Shown here one piece after another: positions 9,936 through 19,153 of a stretch of DNA of 64,000 nt. Numbering within the stretch: the stretch's first letter is position 1; the number at the start of each line of letters is the position of its first letter. The stretch is from Pseudorhodoferax sp032153935 (lineage in GTDB: Bacteria; Pseudomonadota; Gammaproteobacteria; Burkholderiales; Burkholderiaceae_C), in assembly GCF_964253035.1 (NCBI RefSeq), contig NZ_CAXUQL020000001.1, positions 3,596,001 to 3,660,000 of the forward strand, written 5' to 3'. The notes beneath the pieces are model-generated. The model searched no databases. It saw only the letters and a program-made list of their open reading frames with translations, and had not been told where the DNA came from. A program made the position numbers and the translations under genes.

Positions 9936-11096
9936 ATGGTCAGAAGCTGTGTGCGCGCCGCTGCGGTGGCCTGGGCGGTGTGTTGCGGGCTGCTGCTCGG
10001 CGGTCCGTGGTCTGCGGCGCAGGCCGCGCCCATCGTGTTCGAGAAGGCCACGGACAACGGCACGGGCGCGGCTGCGGGCCGTTTCACGGCTGCGTTGAAT
10101 CCCGGCAGCGGCGCCAGCCAGGCCTTGCTGCAGTTGTTCACCGCGGCGGACCCGGGGGCCCGGATCACAGGCCTGTATGTGCAGGACGGCACGGGCGCCG
10201 TCGCACGCGACAGCATCTCTGGCGGTCCGCTGGTGCGGCTGTCCGAGACCCAGGTCCACGAGGTGGTGCTGGCCAGTCCCGGCGCCAACAAGATCGCCGT
10301 GATCAAGGCCTTGTCGGACGCTCTGGCCATCCCGCTCGGCGCGGCGAAGAACCTGGTGGACAACGCGCCCAGCGTGGTCCGCACGGGCAGCACGTCCGCG
10401 GGCCACGCGCAGCTCCAGCAGGCCCTGGAAAGCGTCGGCGCACAGGTGAGGCTGAACAGCTACCCCGACCCCTCGGTCCCCGCCGGCGCGAACCTGGGCG
10501 TGACCATGCCGGGCGCAGCCCCCACGGGCTACGACGTGGTGCTGGCCAGCGTCGGCGCCAGCAAGCTCAACGTCATCAAGGTGGTCCGTGACCTGACCAA
10601 CCTCGGCTTGACGCAGGCCAAGAAGCTCGTGGACGAGGCGCCATCCGTGCTGCTGGCCAACGCGGGCCGCGACGCGGCGGCCGCGATGCAGCAGGCCCTG
10701 CAGGAGGTCGGCGCCACGGTGGTGCTGGAGCCAGTCGGCGGGACGCCGGGGCAGGGCGTCGCGCTGCCGGCCGGCAGCGCCGGCATCGCGCCCGACTTCG
10801 CCTTCGGCTTCGCGTACGACGATCCCGATGTCCGGCCCACGCTGCAGTTGGCGCTGAACCTGGACGGCGTGTTGGCCGACCTGCTGCAGGCCTGGCAGGA
10901 CGGACGCTTCCTGCTGGGCCTGCGCGTCATCGATGGCAACGGCGTCTCCGATCTCTACCTGGCTGCCAGCGACGCACCGCCGGCCGAGGTGCCCGAGCCG
11001 CCCACGGCGGCATTGCTTGGGCTGGCGCTGCTGGGCTTGCTGCACCGCCGGGCGCACGCCGGGGCCGCGGGCGCGCTGCCGGCCACGGTGGCCTGA
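9936..11096 (+). CDS. Exported PEP-CTERM protein with two ribosomal L7/L12 C-terminal-like domains
   Basis: A 386-residue protein with a signal peptide (residues 1-30, ending AAQAAP) and a C-terminal PEP-CTERM sorting signal: VPEPPT, a hydrophobic helix, then HRRAHA. Residues about 108-176 (EVVLASPGANKIAVIKALS..LGAAKNLVDNAPSVV..LQQALESVGAQVRL) and about 199-265 (DVVLASVGASKLNVIKVVRDLTNLGLTQAKKLVDEAPSVL..MQQALQEVGATVVL) each match the conserved pattern of the ribosomal protein L7/L12 C-terminal domain: GANK-VAVIK, GLGL-EAK-LVE-AP, and ALE-AGA-V. The remaining region, about 30-105 and 270-355, is unrecognised. ATG 9936 follows a GGAGG-like site. PEP-CTERM proteins are handled by exosortase and usually linked to exopolysaccharide; none of that machinery is in the window. 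Confidence 0.85.
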   Translation: MVRSCVRAAAVAWAVCCGLLLGGPWSAAQAAPIVFEKATDNGTGAAAGRFTAALNPGSGASQALLQLFTAADPGARITGLYVQDGTGAVARDSISGGPLVRLSETQVHEVVLASPGANKIAVIKALSDALAIPLGAAKNLVDNAPSVVRTGSTSAGHAQLQQALESVGAQVRLNSYPDPSVPAGANLGVTMPGAAPTGYDVVLASVGASKLNVIKVVRDLTNLGLTQAKKLVDEAPSVLLANAGRDAAAAMQQALQEVGATVVLEPVGGTPGQGVALPAGSAGIAPDFAFGFAYDDPDVRPTLQLALNLDGVLADLLQAWQDGRFLLGLRVIDGNGVSDLYLAASDAPPAEVPEPPTAALLGLALLGLLHRRAHAGAAGALPATVA

Positions 11097-11112
11097 GCGC
11101 CCGCTACGGCCG

Positions 11113-11325
11113 CTACGGGCGCTCGGCCAGGAACGCCGCCACGAGTGCGTTCGCATGCCCATGGCCCAGGCCATGCTCGGCTTTCAGCCAGGCGACGTAC
11201 TCCATGTGCTTGCGCGGCTCCGCCGTGCGCAGCAGTGCCATCCAGTGGCTGATGGGCTGCCCGTACTTGCTCTCGATCGACGGGAAGTAGGAGGCGGGGC
11301 CTTTGCTCGTGCCTGACGTGGCCAT
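11113..11325 (-). CDS. Small DUF4287-like protein
   Basis: A 70-residue protein with the pattern of the DUF4287 family: YFPSIESKYGQPISHWMALL near the start, then HMEYVAWLKAEHGLGHGHANALVAAF. Members are short cytosolic proteins of unknown function, sometimes fused to DUF5655. ATG 11325 is preceded by AAGGAA at a good distance. It converges with the PEP-CTERM gene, leaving 16 bp between stops, and is transcribed from the 291-bp gap before the lipoprotein gene. Confidence 0.8.
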   Translation of the reverse strand: MATSGTSKGPASYFPSIESKYGQPISHWMALLRTAEPRKHMEYVAWLKAEHGLGHGHANALVAAFLAERP

Positions 11326-11616
11326 GGCGTGATTCCTTCTGTTGTGGCGTGGTGGGGGCGGAACGCGCGGTTCGGCGCATCCCGCTCCCACGACGTGCGA
11401 CGCCGCAGCATATCGACATGCGCGAACGGTCCGGCCCGCGGCGGGCCGCTCCCGCCTTGGCGTGACAGCGCGGTCGCGCCGCTGGCACCGTACCGCCTCG
11501 GCGGGATGTGCGGCGCACCCCCCGCTGCCTACAGTGCGGACGCCCGGTAGCACGGGCCCACGCGGCACGGCGGCTCGCCGAGGTGCCCATGCGTTCTGAA
11601 CCGGAGCCGTTTCCCC
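11326..11616. other. Intergenic region with divergent promoters
   Basis: The 291 bp between the DUF4287-like gene and the lipoprotein gene encode nothing convincing in any frame. They must hold the promoters for both divergent genes, but no clear -35/-10 pair or operator stands out. Confidence 0.5.
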
Positions 11617-14088
11617 ATGCACCTGTTGACGATGTTGTTCACGCCCGCGCAGCGCCGGCGCGCGACCCTGGTCCTGGGCGCCGCCGTGCTGGCCCTGTCC
11701 GCCTGCGGTGGCGGTGACGACACCGCGCCAGCGGGCGACCCGGGCACCACGCCGCCCGTGGTCACGCCGCCGGTGACCCCGCCCGCGACACCGCCGGCAC
11801 CGACCATCGCACAGCAGCCGCAGCCGGCCACCGTCACGGCGGGTGCGCCGGCCAGCTTCAGCGTGGCGGCCAGCTGCAGCAGCGGCACCCTGAGCACGCA
11901 ATGGCAGCGCAACAACGGCGCGGCCGGCGACTTCGCCGCCATCGCCGGCGCCACCGCGACCGGCTACAGCCTGAACACCGCACTGGCCGACAGCGGGGCC
12001 CAGTTCCGCGCCGTGCTGTCCTGCGGCGGCGACAGCACGACCAGCGACGTGGCCGCGCTCACCGTCGAGGCCGCGCCACCGCTGGCAGGGCCGCTGCTGG
12101 CGCCGCTGGCCGTCAACGGATTGCGCGACCAGGCCGACATCGGCATGTCGCGCGGCATCGTGCGTGAACCCTCGGGCAGCTTCGCCTTCGTCTCGGGCAA
12201 CACCGTGCGCCGCCTGGCGGCCGACCTGTCGTCCATCACGCTGATCGCCGGCGAGAGCGACAGCGCCGCACCGCGTTCGACCACGGACGGCACCGGCACC
12301 GCCGCGCGCTTCAACCACCCGATGGGCATCGCCGTGGACAGCGACGGCAACCTCTACGTGACCGAGGAGCTTGGCAACACGGTCCGCCGGATCACGCCCG
12401 CGGGCGTGGTGACGACGCTCGCCGGCGCGGCCGGTGTGGCTGGGATGGCCGATGGCGCGGGCAGCGCCGCGCGCTTCTCTGCCCCGGTGGGCATCGCCCT
12501 GGGCGCCGATGGCGACCTCTACGTGGCGGACAGCGGCAACGCCCGCATCCGGCGCGTCAGCCTGGCTGGCGCCGTCTCCACCTATGCCGGTAACGGCAAC
12601 TTCAGCTGGCTCGACGGACCGGCCGCCAGCGCGCAGTTCGCCGTGCCGACCGGCGTCGCCGCCGCGGCCGACGGCACCGTGTACGTGAGCGAGTTCGGCC
12701 GTGTGCGCCGCATCGCGCGCAGCGGCGCCGGTGCGGGCCAGGTCGACACGTTCGCCGGCAAGGGCCCCGTGCAGGGCGACGACAATGCCGACGGCACCGG
12801 CCTGGCAGCTGGCCTGCCGACGACAGGGTTCCTGGCCCTGAGCGGCAACACGCTGTACCTGCGCGATGGTATCGGCCTGCTGCGCGCCATCGACACCGGC
12901 ACGGCCGTCGTCACCACGGTGGCCGGCTCCCGGCCCACGGCGGCCGAGTACAACGGCCCGTCCTCCTCCTACCCTGGCCTGGTCGACGGCCCGCCCGGCC
13001 AGTCGCGGCTGGACCGGTTCCGCGGCGGCGTGGCCGTGGTGGGCGATGGCAGCTTCATCCTGACCGACAACACCGCCGGCGCGGTGCGCCGGGTCGACGC
13101 CAGCGGCCTCGTCACCACCATCGCCACGGCCAGTGCCTACGCCGTGGCACCCCAGGCACGCGGCGGCACCGGCGTGCTGGCGCAGATGACGCTGCGCAGT
13201 TCCGTGTTCGGCGCCGCGCCCATGGCCGCCGCGCCCGACGGCAGCCTGGTCCTGAGCCAGGCCAACAGCGTGCTGCGGCGCATCGCGCCCGATGGCAGCG
13301 TGACCAGCATCGTCGGCCTGCCGGGTAACCGCTGGAACGTCGACGGGACTGGCAGCGCGGCGCTGCTCAATGCCGGCATCGCAACGACCATCGACGCCGC
13401 GGGCAACATCTTCTTCTTCGACGCCTTCAATATCCGCCGCATCGACGCCGGTAACACCACGACGCCGCTGGCCGGTGCGGCTTACGACTCCATTCCGAGC
13501 CAGAGCGCGCCGCCTCCGGAGCGCGGTGCGGCCGACGGCAGCGGCGCAGCGGCACGCTTCGGCGCGGTCGCGGCGCTGGTGAGCGGTGCGGGCGGCGAGC
13601 TGTTCGCCGCCGACCCGGAGAACCGGGCCATCCGGCGCATCGACGCCGCTGGCAACGTGAGCACCTATGCGGGTGCGTTGGGGCAGTCCGGCACCGCCGA
13701 CGGCCCGGCCGCGAGCGCGCGCTTCAGCGGACCGGAGGGTCTGGCGCGCACGCCCGACGGCGCGCTGTGGGTGCTCGACGGCAGCCGCGGCAACGGCGCC
13801 GCGACGCTGCGCCGCATCGCGCCGGACGGAACCGTCAGCAGCTTCGCCAGTCTGGCCCTGCGCATCGCCGTCGATCCGGCCGGCACGCTCTACGCGATCA
13901 CCAACCTGGGCGACCTGGCCCGCGTGGACCCGGCCACCGGCGCGTTCACGACGCTGATCCCGCGTGGCCAAGGTGTCACGCTGGGCAGCAGCCCGACGTT
14001 GGGCGGCACCGGCACGCTGGTGGCGACCGGCATCAAGCGCCTGGTGCTGGTCTCGGACAACCAGCTGCTGCAGGCCACGCTGCCCTGA
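11617..14088 (+). CDS. NHL-repeat lipoprotein with an Ig-like N-terminal domain
   Basis: An 823-residue lipoprotein. The signal sequence ends in the lipobox LALSAC at residue 30, followed by a Gly/Asp and Pro/Thr linker. Residues about 65-150 resemble a bacterial Ig-like domain (QQPQPATVTAGAPASFSVAA). The rest is a string of NHL propeller repeats: DGTGTAARFNHPMGIAVDSDGNLYVTEELGNTVRRI is followed by several more blades ending IRRI, VRRI or LRRI. It is therefore an envelope-anchored beta-propeller, probably binding ligand or partner proteins; no catalytic site is visible. It stands alone between a convergent LysR operon and a divergent small gene. Its TGA stop is also the left target duplication of an inserted MITE-like element. 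Confidence 0.88.
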   Translation: MHLLTMLFTPAQRRRATLVLGAAVLALSACGGGDDTAPAGDPGTTPPVVTPPVTPPATPPAPTIAQQPQPATVTAGAPASFSVAASCSSGTLSTQWQRNNGAAGDFAAIAGATATGYSLNTALADSGAQFRAVLSCGGDSTTSDVAALTVEAAPPLAGPLLAPLAVNGLRDQADIGMSRGIVREPSGSFAFVSGNTVRRLAADLSSITLIAGESDSAAPRSTTDGTGTAARFNHPMGIAVDSDGNLYVTEELGNTVRRITPAGVVTTLAGAAGVAGMADGAGSAARFSAPVGIALGADGDLYVADSGNARIRRVSLAGAVSTYAGNGNFSWLDGPAASAQFAVPTGVAAAADGTVYVSEFGRVRRIARSGAGAGQVDTFAGKGPVQGDDNADGTGLAAGLPTTGFLALSGNTLYLRDGIGLLRAIDTGTAVVTTVAGSRPTAAEYNGPSSSYPGLVDGPPGQSRLDRFRGGVAVVGDGSFILTDNTAGAVRRVDASGLVTTIATASAYAVAPQARGGTGVLAQMTLRSSVFGAAPMAAAPDGSLVLSQANSVLRRIAPDGSVTSIVGLPGNRWNVDGTGSAALLNAGIATTIDAAGNIFFFDAFNIRRIDAGNTTTPLAGAAYDSIPSQSAPPPERGAADGSGAAARFGAVAALVSGAGGELFAADPENRAIRRIDAAGNVSTYAGALGQSGTADGPAASARFSGPEGLARTPDGALWVLDGSRGNGAATLRRIAPDGTVSSFASLALRIAVDPAGTLYAITNLGDLARVDPATGAFTTLIPRGQGVTLGSSPTLGGTGTLVATGIKRLVLVSDNQLLQATLP

Positions 14089-14313
14089 GAAGCTGTGAAC
14101 GAACCGCTCACGCCCACGCGAGGCCCCCCAATGACGAACTTCTCACGTTGCGACCGCTGCTCCCAGGGCCTCGCCCTTTGGGCCGGGGCGCGCCAAGCCA
14201 CATGCGGGCGTTGCAGTCCTTGCCCGGGCACGAGCCCGGGCGGCGGACTGCGCCTACGCCTGTGGCCCGGCGCACCCCGTCGTGGACGCGATCGGTTCAT
14301 TCACAGCTTCTGA
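14086..14313. mobile_element. MITE-like element A with TGA target duplication
   Basis: A 222-bp element (14089-14310) bounded by inverted repeats: GAAGCTGTGAACGAACC on the left, GAAGCTGTGAATGAACC as the complement of the right end. Over 30 bases, 26 match. TGA flanks both ends (14086-14088 and 14311-14313), and the left copy is the stop codon of the lipoprotein gene. The interior encodes no transposase. A 3-bp TNA duplication resembles the target choice of some IS5-family subgroups, so the parent element is probably of that kind (inference). Confidence 0.75.
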
Positions 14314-14320
14314 GCTGAAC

Positions 14321-15331
14321 CTAGCGGCTGGCGCGCCGCGGTTTCGGGTGGTGCTCCACGGCCGCGGCTTCGCCCAGCCATTCCGCCTCCCAGCGCCCGC
14401 TGGCGATCAGCGTGCGCGCCGCGTCGCCGAGCGCCTGCGCGACCACCGTCGCGGCCGCGTCGAGCGGCCGGTCGGCGGCGGTTGCGAGGCTGTAGCTGCG
14501 CTGCAGTTCGGGCTGCACCACGCGCGCGACCAGCCAGGGCGTGCTGCGGCGGCCGGCGTCGGGCAGGGCACAGGCGGGCGTGAACGTGAAGCCGGCGCCG
14601 CTCGCGTAGAGCGAGCGGATCACGCGCGCGGAATCGTGCTCGTGCGCGATGTTGAGCACCACGTCCTGGCTGGCGGCGGCATCCTCCACGCGCTGGCGGA
14701 TCGAGAAGCGGCGCGACTGCAGCACCAGCGGCTGGGCCGCGGCGTCGGCGAAGGCGATGCGCGGATGGCTGCCGCGCTGCGCGGCGCGCTGCAGCAGCGG
14801 GGCCACGCTGCCGTCGGCGTCGTGGCCGCAGAAGTACATGGCCTCGCGCGCGAACGGGCGGCAGCGCAGGCCGTCGACCTGGGTCGTGTCGACCAGGAGG
14901 CCGATGTCGGCGCGCCGGTCGAGCATGGCCTTCCGCACCATCAGACTCAGGTCGTCGAGCACGAACACGCGGATGCGCGGGTGCGCGGCCTTGAGTCCGG
15001 CCAACACCGGCCCCATCAGCAGCGAGGCCAGCAGGAAAGGCAGGGCCACGGTGACCGAGCCCTCGGGGCCCTGCGGCAGGCTGCGCACGCGCTCGCGCAC
15101 AGCCGCCGCATCCGACAGCAGCCGGCGCGCGTCCTGGTAGAGCTGCAGCCCGGCCGGCGTGGGCGTCATGCCCGCGTGCGAGCGCTCGAACAGCTGGGCG
15201 CCGAGATCGGCCTCGAGCTTGCGGATCTGGGCCGTCAGCGCGGGCTGGGCCACGAACAGCGTGCCGGCCGCACGCGACAGGCTGCCCGCCTCCAGCACGG
15301 CGATGAAGTAGCGCAGGGTTCGCAGTTCCAC
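14321..15331 (-). CDS. LysR family transcriptional regulator
   Basis: A 336-residue LTTR. The N-terminal helix-turn-helix is LRTLRYFIAVLEAGSLSRAAGTLFVAQPALTAQIRKLEADLGAQLFER, followed by the two-lobe effector domain from about residue 90. The start is GTG 15331, giving MELRTLRYF, the usual N-terminus of this family. It is the last gene of a same-strand series CoA ligase, acyl-CoA dehydrogenase, Bug receptor, LysR, with 32 bp to the gene above, and probably controls that series. A MITE-like element lies immediately beyond its stop. Confidence 0.92.
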   Translation of the reverse strand: MELRTLRYFIAVLEAGSLSRAAGTLFVAQPALTAQIRKLEADLGAQLFERSHAGMTPTPAGLQLYQDARRLLSDAAAVRERVRSLPQGPEGSVTVALPFLLASLLMGPVLAGLKAAHPRIRVFVLDDLSLMVRKAMLDRRADIGLLVDTTQVDGLRCRPFAREAMYFCGHDADGSVAPLLQRAAQRGSHPRIAFADAAAQPLVLQSRRFSIRQRVEDAAASQDVVLNIAHEHDSARVIRSLYASGAGFTFTPACALPDAGRRSTPWLVARVVQPELQRSYSLATAADRPLDAAATVVAQALGDAARTLIASGRWEAEWLGEAAAVEHHPKPRRASR

Positions 15332-15363
15332 GGGGGCCGACTGTAAGCCCCCACCCGCGCGCC

Positions 15364-16344
15364 TCACATCGGCGCCAGCCCCACGCGCTTCATCATGGCC
15401 TCGGTGAAGGCCATCTCGCGCGTGGAGCCGCGCACATAGTCCTCGCCGTCCAGCATGTCGACACCGCCGCCCTGGGCCTGCAGGGCCTCGACCACGCGCG
15501 GCTGCTGCAGCGCAGTGCGGAAGGCCGTGCGGATGCGCTCGACCACGGCGTCCGGCGTGCCGGCCGGCACCGACACGCCGCCCCAGGACACCAGCTCGAC
15601 GCCGGGCACGCCGGCCTCGGCCAGCGTGGGCACCTGCGCCAGCATGGGGTTGCGGCGCGGGCCGGCCACGGCCAGCGCGCGCAGCTGGCCGGCCTTGATC
15701 TGCTGGTAGGGTACGGACAGGATGGGCGTGCCGAACACCACCTGCCTGCCCAGCACCGCGTTGACGAGTTCGGAGGCGCCCTTGTAGGGCACGTGCAGCG
15801 CACGGGCATCGAGCGCGCTCAGCAGCAGCTCCATGCCCAGGTGCGAGGGCGTGCCCACGCCGCCCGAGGCGTATTCGAGCTTGCCCGGCGCGGCGCGCAG
15901 TTTTGCGGCCAGCGCCTGCACGCTGGCTATGCCGGAGTCGGCATGCACGATCAGCACGATGTCCGAACTCGTGAGCCGCATCACGTGGCGGAAGTCCTTG
16001 AGCGCGTCGAAGCCGGGCTGCCTGTACATGCGCATGTTGGCCGCCATGGGCGCCGCCGAGTAGACCCAGGTGTAGCCGTCGGCCGGTGCCTTGGCCGCCA
16101 GCCGCGCACCGATGTTGCCGGCCGCACCGCCCTTGTTCTCGATCACCACGGGCTGGCCCAGCAGCGGGCCCACGGCCTCGGCCAGGATGCGCGCGGTGTT
16201 GTCCGGGCCGGTGGCGGCCAGGTAGGGCAGCAGCCACTTGATGGGGCGGCTGGGGTAGGGATCGGCAGCGCGGGCCAGTGGCGCGAAGGCGGTGGCCAGG
16301 CCGGCGCCCAGCAGGGCGCGGCGTTGCAGCTTCAAGGTTTGCAT
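15364..16344 (-). CDS. Bug-family tripartite tricarboxylate transporter substrate-binding protein
   Basis: A 326-residue periplasmic receptor with a Tat-like signal (LQRRALLGAGLATAFAPLARA). It shows the Bug features YPSRPIKWLLPY, VVIENKGGAAGNIGA and HVPYKGASELVNAVLG, the last forming the ligand-carboxylate loops. Bug proteins bind carboxylates and related small molecules, often with no dedicated membrane partner nearby, as here. It follows the acyl-CoA dehydrogenase gene by 37 bp, so it may bring in the acid that the CoA ligase upstream activates. Confidence 0.93.
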   Translation of the reverse strand: MQTLKLQRRALLGAGLATAFAPLARAADPYPSRPIKWLLPYLAATGPDNTARILAEAVGPLLGQPVVIENKGGAAGNIGARLAAKAPADGYTWVYSAAPMAANMRMYRQPGFDALKDFRHVMRLTSSDIVLIVHADSGIASVQALAAKLRAAPGKLEYASGGVGTPSHLGMELLLSALDARALHVPYKGASELVNAVLGRQVVFGTPILSVPYQQIKAGQLRALAVAGPRRNPMLAQVPTLAEAGVPGVELVSWGGVSVPAGTPDAVVERIRTAFRTALQQPRVVEALQAQGGGVDMLDGEDYVRGSTREMAFTEAMMKRVGLAPM

Positions 16345-16381
16345 AAGGGGTGTCTCCGGTGTTCTTCGAGGTGTGTGCGGC

Positions 16382-17581
16382 TCAGGTGGTTTCGAGCAGC
16401 TCCTTGGCGATGGTGTTCTTCTGGATCTCGCTGGTGCCGGTCAGCACGCGGTACATGCGCAGCATGCGGAACAGGAACTCCACGCGCCGGCCCTGCACGA
16501 TGCCTTCGCCGCCGTGGATCTGCACGGCGCGGTCGGCCACGCGGAACGCGGTCTCCGAGCAGAACAGCTTGGCCATGGAGGTCTCGGCCCGCGCGGCGCC
16601 GCCGGCGTCCAGCGCGCGGGCCGTGCCCAGCATCAGCGCGCGCGCCGCGGCCAGCTCGGTCGCCATCTCGGCCAGCATGTGCTGGATCGCCTGGAACTGC
16701 GCGATGCTGCGGCCGAACTGGCGGCGCTGCAGCGCGTAGTCGCGCGCGTCGCGCAGTGCGAGTTGCGCCAGACCCAGCATGGCCGGGCAGTGCAGCAGCC
16801 GGTTCACGCTGATGCGGCCCAGCGCCAGCGCCAGGCCGCGGCCAGGTTCGCCGATGCGGTTGGCCAGCGGCACGCGGCAATCCTCCAGCACGATGTCGCC
16901 CGTGCCGCTCTGGCCGGCCATGGTCTTGTAGCCCGTCTCCACGCGCGCACCGGGGCTGCGCAAGTCGACGAAGAAGGCCGTCACCTCGCGCTCGGTGGCG
17001 CCCTCGGGGGCGGTGGAGGCCAGCAGCACGGCCGCGTCGGCGAAGGGCGAGCCCGAGATGAAGCGCTTGCGGCCGTTCACGACGTAGTGCTCGCCCTGCA
17101 GCACGGCGCGCGTCTGCACGGCGCCGGCGTCCGAGCCGGCCTCGGCCTCGGTCAGCGCGAAGCAGATCGCCATCTCGGCCTGGGCCACGGGCACGATGAA
17201 CTGCGCCATCTGCTGCGGCGTGGCCTGGCGCGCCAACGCACCCACGCGCGGCGGGCCGCTGAGCTCGCCGAACACGTGCGGCGCGAACGGCGAGCCGCTG
17301 GCGTAGATGGCCTCCTTGATCAGCACGTGGTCCAGCACCGGCAGGCCCAGGCCGCCCATGGGCTCGGGCAGCGTCATGCCGTAGAAGCCCAGCGCGTGCG
17401 CGCGGCGCCAGACCTGCTGCAGCAACGCGCGGTCGGCGCCGTGCTCGTGGTCGATGCCGTGGGCGCGGGCCAGCTCGGCCAGTTCGCCATGCAGGAAGTC
17501 CTGCACGCGCGCGATGATCTCGGCGGCGCGGGGGCTGCCTTCGAAGGGGCCGTCGAACAGAGGTTTGGAAGCGGCGGTCAT
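16382..17581 (-). CDS. Acyl-CoA dehydrogenase
   Basis: A 399-residue acyl-CoA dehydrogenase: ICFALTEAEAGSDAGAVQT in the middle domain, VVNGRKRFISG, the C-terminal QIHGGEGIVQGRRVEFLFRMLRMYRVLTGTSEIQKNTIAKELL. At the site where medium-chain enzymes carry YEGT the sequence reads VLTGT, so the catalytic base may lie elsewhere, as in several other subgroups. It begins three bases after the CoA ligase stop and is followed by the Bug receptor, so ligase and dehydrogenase probably act in sequence on one acid. Start ATG 17581. Confidence 0.92.
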   Translation of the reverse strand: MTAASKPLFDGPFEGSPRAAEIIARVQDFLHGELAELARAHGIDHEHGADRALLQQVWRRAHALGFYGMTLPEPMGGLGLPVLDHVLIKEAIYASGSPFAPHVFGELSGPPRVGALARQATPQQMAQFIVPVAQAEMAICFALTEAEAGSDAGAVQTRAVLQGEHYVVNGRKRFISGSPFADAAVLLASTAPEGATEREVTAFFVDLRSPGARVETGYKTMAGQSGTGDIVLEDCRVPLANRIGEPGRGLALALGRISVNRLLHCPAMLGLAQLALRDARDYALQRRQFGRSIAQFQAIQHMLAEMATELAAARALMLGTARALDAGGAARAETSMAKLFCSETAFRVADRAVQIHGGEGIVQGRRVEFLFRMLRMYRVLTGTSEIQKNTIAKELLETT

Positions 17582-17584
17582 GGT

Positions 17585-19153
17585 TCAGTTCACCTTGCGG
17601 CTGTGGTTGGCCCAATAGGGAGCCTGGATGGCCTTGCGCGCCACCTTGCCGTTGCTGTTCTTCTCCAGCGCGGCGACGAACTCCAGGTGGCGCGGCCGCT
17701 TGAAGCCGGCCAGCCGCTCGGCGCAGAAGGCGTCCAGCGCGCGCGCATCGGCAGCCTGGCCGGGCCGCAGCACCACGTGGGCGGCGACGGACTCGCCCCA
17801 CTTGTCGTCGGGCACGGCGAACACGCAGGCCTCGGCCACGGCCGCATGCTGGTACAGCACTGCCTCGACCTCGGAGGGGTAGACGTTGAAACCGCCGCTG
17901 ATGACCATGTCCTTCTTGCGGTCGACGATGTAGACGAAGCCTTCCTCGTCCAGCCGCGCCAGGTCGCCCGTGTAGTAGCGGCCGTCCTTCAAAACCTCGG
18001 CCGTGAGTTCGGGCGCGCGCCAGTAGCCGGCGAACACGTCCTCGCCGCCGACCACGATCTCGCCGATCTCGCCCAGCGCGACGGGTTGGCCGGCGTCGTC
18101 CAGGATCTGCACGTCGCACTCCAGCAGCGGGCGGCCGCAGGAGGCCAGGCGCTCGGGCCGCGCGGCGCGGGCATGCAGGTGGTCTTCGACCGTGAGGCCG
18201 CAGACGCCCGATGTGGTCTCGCCCGCGCCGTAGCCCTGCGACAGCACCGGGCCGAACACGTCCATGGCCTGCAGGATGCGGGCCGGCGCCATGGGGGCAG
18301 CGCCGTAGCCCAGGCGCTGCAGGTCGGGCAGGGGCCGGTACTGGCCTTCGAGCTCGGCCAGCAGCATGTTGACCATGGTGGGCACGAGGAAGGTGTGGGT
18401 GACGCGCTCAGCCCGCATGTCGGCCAGGAAGCGGTCTGGCGCGAAGCCGCTGAACAGCCGGATGGTGGTGCCGCTGCACAGCGCCGGCACCAATTGCATG
18501 CCGGAGGCGTGCGTGATCGGGCCGACCAGGCCCAGGATGTCGCCCGGCCGCGTGGTGTCCGGCCGCATCAGGAACTTGCGCAGCTGCGCGAGCCGGTTGC
18601 CGAAGGTCTGCATCGCGGCCTTGAGCACGCCCGACGAGCCCGAGGTGTAGTGCAGCACGGCCAGCTCGTCGGCGTGCACGGCCACGGCCTCGAAGCGGTC
18701 GCTGGCGCGTGCCAGCAGGGCCTCGTAGCCGCTGTCCGCCGGGCCGTCGAGCAGCAGCAGGCGGGGCATGGCGCCGCGCACATGCGCTCGGAAGGCCTCG
18801 GCGCGCGCCGCGGTGGTGATGACCAGGCTGGCTGCGCTGTTGTCCACGGTGGCGCCGACCTCGGCCGGCGACAGCCGCGCGTTGTAGGGCGCCTTGACCA
18901 GCGCGGCCTTGTAGCAGGCCAGCTCGGTCTCGACGATCTCGGGGCAGTTGGGCAGGTAGATGCCGACGCGGTCGCCGCGCGCCAGGCCCAGGCCCAGTAG
19001 GGCGTTGGCCAGGCGGTTGGCGCGCGCGTCGAGTTCGGCGTAACTGAGGCTGCGTTCGGGCGTCACGATGGCGCGGCGCGCGGCATGGCGTTGCGCGCTG
19101 CGGGCGACGAGGGTGGCCACGTTGGTCACGGGGCGGGGGGCTGGGGCGCTCAA
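17585..19153 (-). CDS. AMP-dependent acyl-CoA synthetase/ligase
   Basis: A 522-residue member of the ANL superfamily. The phosphate loop is YTSGSSGVLKA. QGYGAGETTS forms the adenylate-binding motif, YYTGDLARLDEEGFVYIVDRKKDMVISGGFNVYPSEVE the hinge, and the C-terminal lysine lies in KNSNGKVARKA. It activates a carboxylic acid to its CoA thioester at the cost of ATP. The start is TTG 19153, because an AGGAGA site lies seven bases upstream; an ATG further up has no such site. It is the first gene of the operon running to the LysR gene. The substrate is unknown; the receptor and dehydrogenase downstream suggest an imported organic or aromatic acid. Confidence 0.92.
   Translation of the reverse strand: MSAPAPRPVTNVATLVARSAQRHAARRAIVTPERSLSYAELDARANRLANALLGLGLARGDRVGIYLPNCPEIVETELACYKAALVKAPYNARLSPAEVGATVDNSAASLVITTAARAEAFRAHVRGAMPRLLLLDGPADSGYEALLARASDRFEAVAVHADELAVLHYTSGSSGVLKAAMQTFGNRLAQLRKFLMRPDTTRPGDILGLVGPITHASGMQLVPALCSGTTIRLFSGFAPDRFLADMRAERVTHTFLVPTMVNMLLAELEGQYRPLPDLQRLGYGAAPMAPARILQAMDVFGPVLSQGYGAGETTSGVCGLTVEDHLHARAARPERLASCGRPLLECDVQILDDAGQPVALGEIGEIVVGGEDVFAGYWRAPELTAEVLKDGRYYTGDLARLDEEGFVYIVDRKKDMVISGGFNVYPSEVEAVLYQHAAVAEACVFAVPDDKWGESVAAHVVLRPGQAADARALDAFCAERLAGFKRPRHLEFVAALEKNSNGKVARKAIQAPYWANHSRKVN

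Noticed and set aside
11113..13971. 952-residue open frame on the minus strand over the lipoprotein gene
   Set aside because: Only its last 70 residues are a real gene. The rest is Arg/Gly/His-rich shadow of the NHL repeats with no recognisable domain.
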